A model generated the notes under the pieces. It saw nothing but the letters and a program-made list of their open reading frames with translations. It did no database searches and was not told the DNA's origin. Below, in pieces: positions 5,343 to 8,713 of a stretch of 8,713 nt of DNA. A program made the position numbers and the translations under genes. The DNA is taken from assembly GCA_964429465.1 (NCBI GenBank), contig CAYSCA010000138.1, positions 1 to 8,713 on the forward strand, in the 5' to 3' direction. Position 1 is the first letter of the stretch. Every line of letters starts with the position of its first letter. Source of the stretch: Ferrovibrio sp964429465. GTDB lineage: Bacteria > Pseudomonadota > Alphaproteobacteria > Ferrovibrionales > Ferrovibrionaceae.

Positions 5343-7042
5343 AAATGAACAAACGATTGGCTGCCTACCTTCGCAGCCTTGGCCTTGCCCAGGACGCTGA
5401 GGATGGCGCTGCATGGGAATTCTATCGCTCATTGCGGGGCCTACAGGCCAGCATTGCGAATGCGCTCAACTATGCAGAAGGCGACGAGCAGGCCCGCACC
5501 AACTGTGACCTGATGATTCGTTCGCTTGGATACGACCCAGCCAATCCCGAGAATCAACTGCAGCGGCAAGAGCCGGCGACTCCTGAGCCTAATGCCCCTT
5601 CCGCTGAACCGACTCCCGACCAAGTTCGGGCCGAAGCCGCCCAAGCCGAGCGGAATCGCATTGCTCGTATCAACGACCTGGCCGGGGTGATCAATGGACT
5701 GCCGAGCGAGATTCGGCAACAGGCCATCGACTCAGGCGCATCGGTAGAAGTGGCACAAGAGCGGTTTCTGACCTGGCACCGGGAAAACAATCGCATGCAG
5801 GTTCCGGCTGCTGGCGTTGGACCGGCGATACATGTCGCCAACAGTCAAACCAGTAACGATCGCCATGCACTGGTGGCTGCACTCATGCTCCGTGAGGGCA
5901 TCGGCGATCCGACTCGCTGTTGGCCTGAGTATGACGCGGTGATCGGTTCCTGCCGGTCTCGCGATGCAGGTAGCGATGCCGAAATTGGCCGTGCTGTTGA
6001 CGCCGGCAACCGCCTGCGCGGCTACTCGATGATCGAAATTGCCCGGAGGGCACTGGCCCTCGATGGCATCAATTGTGGTCCGAGTGCTTCCGAAATTGCG
6101 TATGCCGCCCGGTCCAGCATGGCAATTTCCAATCTAGCGTTGACGGGAGTTTTCACGACCTCGTTCACGGCCATCATGGTGGCGGCCTACGAAGAGGCGG
6201 GGGATACCACCCAGGGGTGGACTAACGAACGATTCGTTCCTAACTACCTTACCAATGAACGACCGCGCATGACTGCGTTTGAGCATCTCACTAAACGTGC
6301 TAAGGGTGTGCCGGCTGAGCATACGCAAGCCAGCGATGCGGTGGAGACGTACAAGGTCTCGGAGTATGCCCGGCAATTGGTGATTGATGAGCAGGACTTG
6401 ATCAACGACTCATTTAGCGCACTGGAGGAATTCTCCCCGCTCGCAATGGGTCGTGCGGCCGCTCGCTTGCGTCCCGACTTGGTGTACGCGATTTTGCTCG
6501 GCAACCCAGTGATGCGCGATAATGTGCAGTTATTTCACGCGGACCATGCCAACCTGAAAACAAGCGCTACTTTAGCCGTTGATAAGCTAACTGCTGCACG
6601 CGCGGCGATCGCCATTCAGCGAGAGAACACCGTCAACTTGAATCTCGCGATGCGTTACTTGATTGTCCCCGAACAGCTGCGAGGCGTGGCGGAGACGCTT
6701 GTTGAATCGTCGGTGGTTGTTTATGGCGGAAATACTGCGGTGCCTGCCAATAACCCGAATGCAAAAGGTGGCCTAGTAGTTGTCTCCGATGCCCGTTTAG
6801 ACAACGGCGTGGTGGACCCGAACACGGGCACGAGTCATAGCGGCAGTGCAAAGACGTGGTTCGGTGCTGCCGCGGGCGACGGCCACACCATCGAAGTAGG
6901 TTACATCCGAGAATTGGGACGCAACCCTCGAGTGCGGTCCAAGATTCTCGATGAGGGTCGCTTCGGAATCGCATTCGACGTACAGCACTCTGTAGGTGCC
7001 AAGGCGATTGATTGGCGTGGCTTGGTCAAGAACACCGAATGA
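5339..7042 (+). CDS. Major capsid protein with N-terminal scaffold-like domain, Mu gpT-like shell
   Basis: This 567-residue protein has two parts. Residues 1-150 are helical and charged. They include a Pro/Ala/Glu-rich linker (about 77-95) and AEAAQAERNRIARINDLAG (98-116) followed by QAIDSGASVEVAQERFLTWH (128-147). The latter two resemble the scaffold segment often found C-terminal to prohead proteases. Residues about 255-567 look like the HK97-fold shell of the Mu gpT-like group: SNLALTGVFTTSFTAIMVAA (264-283), YKVSEYARQLVIDEQDLIND (338-357), a long helix ending RLRPDLVYAILLGNP (377-390), NVQLFHADHANL (395-406), then MRYLIVPEQL (438-447). Residues about 150-254 are a helical stretch I cannot place. 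It probably assembles as a procapsid whose N-terminal part is cleaved off by the protease upstream; the cleavage site is not visible. AGGAG at 5325-5329 lies 9 nt before the ATG, supporting 5339 over the ATG at 5345. Confidence 0.9.
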   Translation: MKMNKRLAAYLRSLGLAQDAEDGAAWEFYRSLRGLQASIANALNYAEGDEQARTNCDLMIRSLGYDPANPENQLQRQEPATPEPNAPSAEPTPDQVRAEAAQAERNRIARINDLAGVINGLPSEIRQQAIDSGASVEVAQERFLTWHRENNRMQVPAAGVGPAIHVANSQTSNDRHALVAALMLREGIGDPTRCWPEYDAVIGSCRSRDAGSDAEIGRAVDAGNRLRGYSMIEIARRALALDGINCGPSASEIAYAARSSMAISNLALTGVFTTSFTAIMVAAYEEAGDTTQGWTNERFVPNYLTNERPRMTAFEHLTKRAKGVPAEHTQASDAVETYKVSEYARQLVIDEQDLINDSFSALEEFSPLAMGRAAARLRPDLVYAILLGNPVMRDNVQLFHADHANLKTSATLAVDKLTAARAAIAIQRENTVNLNLAMRYLIVPEQLRGVAETLVESSVVVYGGNTAVPANNPNAKGGLVVVSDARLDNGVVDPNTGTSHSGSAKTWFGAAAGDGHTIEVGYIRELGRNPRVRSKILDEGRFGIAFDVQHSVGAKAIDWRGLVKNTE

Positions 7043-7094
7043 TCGGAAGGCTTGATCGTTAGTAAAAGACACTCAAAAAACCAAGAGTTAAACC
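7043..7094 (+). other. Intergenic leader after the capsid gene
   Basis: A 52-bp spacer. It contains TGATCG twice (7040-7045, 7053-7058), then an A-rich stretch up to the next ATG. I see no stem followed by a T-run and no convincing promoter. The A-rich leader may help translation of the next gene, whose Shine-Dalgarno (AAGAG) is weak. Confidence 0.4.
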
Positions 7095-7490
7095 ATGCCC
7101 AAAATGATTTCCACAAGTGCGGTCGTTGTTGACGGCTCGCTCAAACTGGATGTGGGTCAAGAGATCGACACTGCCGAGCTACCCGCCGGCAGTGTCGAAT
7201 CAATGATCCGCGTCGGCCAGCTCGTGCCGCCCGAAGAGTGGTCCGAACCTCAGGAGGTTGAGGACGGAGATCCTGATCCGCCTGCGGATGATTGGCTTGA
7301 TACCAAGGTGGCGGACTCAAATCTGAGCAAAGCCATCAAGGAAGCTCTCGCAACCGCCGGGCTTGACGATGCGAGGTCCATCATAGCGTTTGCTGCAGCG
7401 AATGGCGGTTCCCTCGTTGCGGTCGATGGTATCGCTGATGCGAGTGAAAAGCATGTGCAGGAGTGGCTGCTGTCCATTAAGGCCAAGTGA
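7095..7490 (+). CDS. Head-module protein with C-terminal helix-hairpin-helix-like segment, Mu gp35-like position
   Basis: I cannot assign a firm family to this 131-residue protein. The N-terminal 45 residues look like a small beta domain common in short phage proteins (VVVDGSLKLDVGQEIDTAEL, then a VESMIRVGQLVPP-like helix-strand). Residues 48-70 are an acidic, Pro-rich, probably flexible linker (EEWSEPQEVEDGDPDPPADD). Residues 77-130 form helices around LATAGLDDARSIIAFAA and LVAVDGIADASEKHVQEWL, whose pattern (helix, V-D-G-I turn, helix) resembles a helix-hairpin-helix or SAP/HeH-type nucleic-acid-binding fold. In phage Mu and Haemophilus FluMu the gene straight after the gpT capsid gene encodes gp35, also a small two-part protein, so this may be its positional counterpart. 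A role at the capsid inner face or in DNA contact is speculation. The stop TGA overlaps the next ATG (TGATG). Confidence 0.6.
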   Translation: MPKMISTSAVVVDGSLKLDVGQEIDTAELPAGSVESMIRVGQLVPPEEWSEPQEVEDGDPDPPADDWLDTKVADSNLSKAIKEALATAGLDDARSIIAFAAANGGSLVAVDGIADASEKHVQEWLLSIKAK

Positions 7491-8254
7491 TGATTGATCT
7501 GAAAGACAAAGCAGTGTACCTCGGGATGCCGACCCATGACGGGAAGTGCACCATCGGTGCGGCGAGAGGTTTCTGGAAGGCATCTAAACGCGGGAACCTT
7601 ATGGTTGAGGCGAAGGCCGGCAGTCTGTTGGCGAACAACTTCAACGGTCTTTGGTGTCGCGCCTTGAATGCAAGTCCGAAGATTGATTATTTCGCGATGC
7701 AGCATGCCGACATCGAGCCGGAAGATTGGTGGCTGGACACTCTCATTGATGAGATGGAGGCCCACAATCTTGACGTGCTTGGCGTTGCCGTGCCTATCAA
7801 AGACTCGACGGGTGTCACCAGCGTTGCTCTCCACAATGACCTGGGCGACAACTGGCGACCGCTTTGCCGCTTAACCATGGCGGAACTGCACCAATTGCCC
7901 GAGACGTTTACGAGCGAAGATGTAGGCCATCCGCTGTTGTTAAACACCGGACTGTGGGTGTGCCGCTTTGATCTATCGTGGGCAACTCGCTGCTGTTTCA
8001 CGATCAACGATTGCCTATCGCAAGATCCCGAAAGTGGCCGTTACTATGCGGACGTAGAGCCAGAAGATTGGTACTTCTCGCGCAATTTGCACGCATTAGG
8101 TCTAAAGATTGGCTGCACACGCAAGATCAAGGTGATGCACCGTGGCGAGCAGTGTTGGCCGAACTTTCACGTTTGGGGCAATTCCTTCGACAAACAATTT
8201 GTTTCCGAATCACAAATCCTAGCCGCTGAGTCGGCAGAACTAATGGAGGTTTGA
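7490..8254 (+). CDS. GT-A-type glycosyltransferase-like protein
   Basis: This 254-residue protein (numbered from the ATG) has the layout of a nucleotide-sugar glycosyltransferase with GT-A fold. An N-terminal region with RGNLMVEAKAGSLLANNFNG (34-53) precedes NASPKIDYFAMQHADIEPED (60-79), where AMQHADIEP stands in the place of the metal-binding DxD motif. WWLDTLIDEMEAHNLDVLGV and PIKD (80-105) follow, as in family 2-like enzymes that read D-V-x-G-x-x-x-x-K. Near the C-terminus, DVEPEDWYFSRNLHALGLKI (188-207) holds the acidic catalytic-base candidates (Glu192/Asp193), and KVMHRG (214-219) carries the late metal-binding His217. There is no signal peptide or membrane segment, so it is probably cytoplasmic. 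Its place between capsid and decoration genes suggests modification of a virion protein, but phage DNA or host glycan are possible acceptors. ATG at 7490 (AAGG 7 nt upstream, TGATG coupling) is preferred to GTG at 7487. Confidence 0.7.
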   Translation: MIDLKDKAVYLGMPTHDGKCTIGAARGFWKASKRGNLMVEAKAGSLLANNFNGLWCRALNASPKIDYFAMQHADIEPEDWWLDTLIDEMEAHNLDVLGVAVPIKDSTGVTSVALHNDLGDNWRPLCRLTMAELHQLPETFTSEDVGHPLLLNTGLWVCRFDLSWATRCCFTINDCLSQDPESGRYYADVEPEDWYFSRNLHALGLKIGCTRKIKVMHRGEQCWPNFHVWGNSFDKQFVSESQILAAESAELMEV

Positions 8255-8258
8255 AAAG

Positions 8259-8612
8259 ATGGGACTTATTTTACGCGGCGGCGCGCCCCGCACGATCCCT
8301 TACACGCCCACGGGTGGCGACCTGGATGCCGGCGATGTTGTTGCCGGCAACTCCACGGGGTGTGCCTCGGTGGTGGCGACCTGCGCGATGGCCAACAATG
8401 CGGACGGCGGGTCTGTGGCTGTGGGTGGCGGCATCTATGAAGGCACCATGCTTTCTAACTACAGCCTCTTCACTCCGGTTTATTACGATTCGGCGGCTGA
8501 CAAGCTAACGACCACCAGCACCAACAACCTGTACTTCGGTTTTGTCACTAAGGTGGCTAGCGCCGCCAATACAGCCGGACAGGCCATGCACGAGCCTCGC
8601 ATTAGCCCTTAA
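8259..8612 (+). CDS. DUF2190 family capsid decoration protein
   Basis: This 117-residue protein is predicted to be mostly beta strand and matches the DUF2190 pattern. It opens with PRTIPYTPTGGDLDAGDVVA (10-29), then glycine-rich SVAVGGGIYEGTM (52-64), SLFTPVYYDSAADKLT (69-84) and NLYFGFVTKVASAANTAGQA (90-109), ending in a short EPRISP tail. In the family these correspond to an A/S-x-T-x-x-G-x-D-x-x-A-G-D-V start, a G-x-x-x-G turn, a V-Y-W/Y-D strand and a G-x-x-x-x-A-A end. DUF2190 proteins are usually encoded just after the major capsid gene and are thought to bind the capsid surface as decoration or fibre-base proteins. An excellent Shine-Dalgarno, GGAGGT at 8245-8250, lies 8 nt before the ATG, the strongest in the window and fitting for a protein needed in high copy. 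It starts 4 nt after the glycosyltransferase stop. Confidence 0.85.
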   Translation: MGLILRGGAPRTIPYTPTGGDLDAGDVVAGNSTGCASVVATCAMANNADGGSVAVGGGIYEGTMLSNYSLFTPVYYDSAADKLTTTSTNNLYFGFVTKVASAANTAGQAMHEPRISP

Positions 8613-8615
8613 GCC

Positions 8616-8713
8616 ATGCCATCGGAATTTGATATTCTCGCCGCCGAATTCTGCTCTCCAACTTTGGTTGAGCAGTTCGGCGAGCGTGACGCTCAAGGCG
8701 ACCTGGCTAAGTG
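8616..8713 (+). CDS. Probable head-tail joining protein, N-terminal part (partial)
   Basis: An ATG at 8616, 3 nt after the decoration-protein stop, opens a frame that stays open to the window end (32 complete codons). It starts MPSEFDILAAEFCSPTLVEQ and continues FGERDAQGDLAK. The pattern F-D-x-x-A, a short helix, then L-x-x-x-F-G followed by polar residues is common at the start of small phage head-tail joining or neck proteins encoded after the capsid and decoration genes. No clear Shine-Dalgarno is present, so translation probably depends on coupling to the preceding gene. The assignment rests on position and a short N-terminal pattern. Confidence 0.6.
   Translation, partial: MPSEFDILAAEFCSPTLVEQFGERDAQGDLAK

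Noticed and set aside
7040..7094. Terminator or promoter in the spacer after the capsid gene
   Set aside because: The TGATCG pair gives only a weak, wobble-rich stem without a T-run, and no -35/-10 pair at proper spacing is visible.
7250..7834. Long open frame on the - strand (194 codons) across two head genes
   Set aside because: Antisense to two coupled + strand genes. The product is low in recognisable structure and lacks a ribosome binding site.
8251..8508. Overlapping + strand frame of 85 codons within the decoration gene
   Set aside because: The DUF2190 frame has a near-perfect Shine-Dalgarno and family pattern. This frame gives an Arg/Trp-rich product typical of an out-of-frame reading.
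1..8713. tRNA, CRISPR array, insertion sequence, att site or integrase
   Set aside because: No cloverleaf, regularly spaced repeat, transposase frame or terminal inverted repeat was seen by reading. The window is almost entirely head-module coding sequence.

Overview
The window is one stretch of a tailed-phage (Caudoviricetes) head-morphogenesis module, either a prophage or a phage contig. All genes lie on the + strand and are tightly packed, with stop/start overlaps at most junctions. The sequence is of middling GC by eye and uses ATG, GTG and TTG starts. A run of exactly 100 N inside one gene marks a scaffolding gap in a draft or metagenome assembly. The host cannot be named from this sequence. 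The packaging, portal and capsid types resemble those I associate with environmental bacteria such as planctomycetes, but that is only an impression.

Layout, left to right. (1) 1-90: last 29 codons of a DNA methyltransferase. (2) 112-792: terminase small subunit. (3) about 686-2755: terminase large subunit of the lambda gpA type, with Walker A, a zinc-ribbon insert and the nuclease acidic residues. (4) 2752-3069: a 105-residue protein with two Cys4 zinc ribbons. (5) A 60-bp gap with two inverted repeats, the most regulatory-looking spot in the window. (6) 3130-3420: small protein that may be a gpW-like connector. (7) 3410-4756: lambda gpB-type portal, interrupted by the N run at 3643-3742. 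(8) 4737-5342: short HK97-like prohead protease. (9) 5339-7042: 567-residue major capsid protein with a scaffold-like N-terminal part and a Mu gpT-like shell domain. (10) 7095-7490: acidic-linker protein with a C-terminal helix-hairpin-helix-like segment, in the place Mu gp35 occupies. (11) 7490-8254: a GT-A-type glycosyltransferase-like protein. (12) 8259-8612: DUF2190-type capsid decoration protein. (13) 8616 to the window end: start of a probable head-tail joining protein.

How they fit together: the terminase pair recognises and cuts concatemeric DNA and pumps it through the portal. The protease matures a procapsid whose scaffold appears to be the N-terminal part of the capsid protein itself. 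The DUF2190 protein probably decorates the shell, and the following genes begin the neck. The less expected elements are the twin zinc-ribbon gene followed by paired dyads, the glycosyltransferase between the capsid and decoration genes, and the pairing of lambda-type packaging with a Mu-type shell. I see no CRISPR array, tRNA, insertion sequence or integration site. No gene-free stretch exceeds about 60 bp apart from the 100-N gap inside the portal gene.
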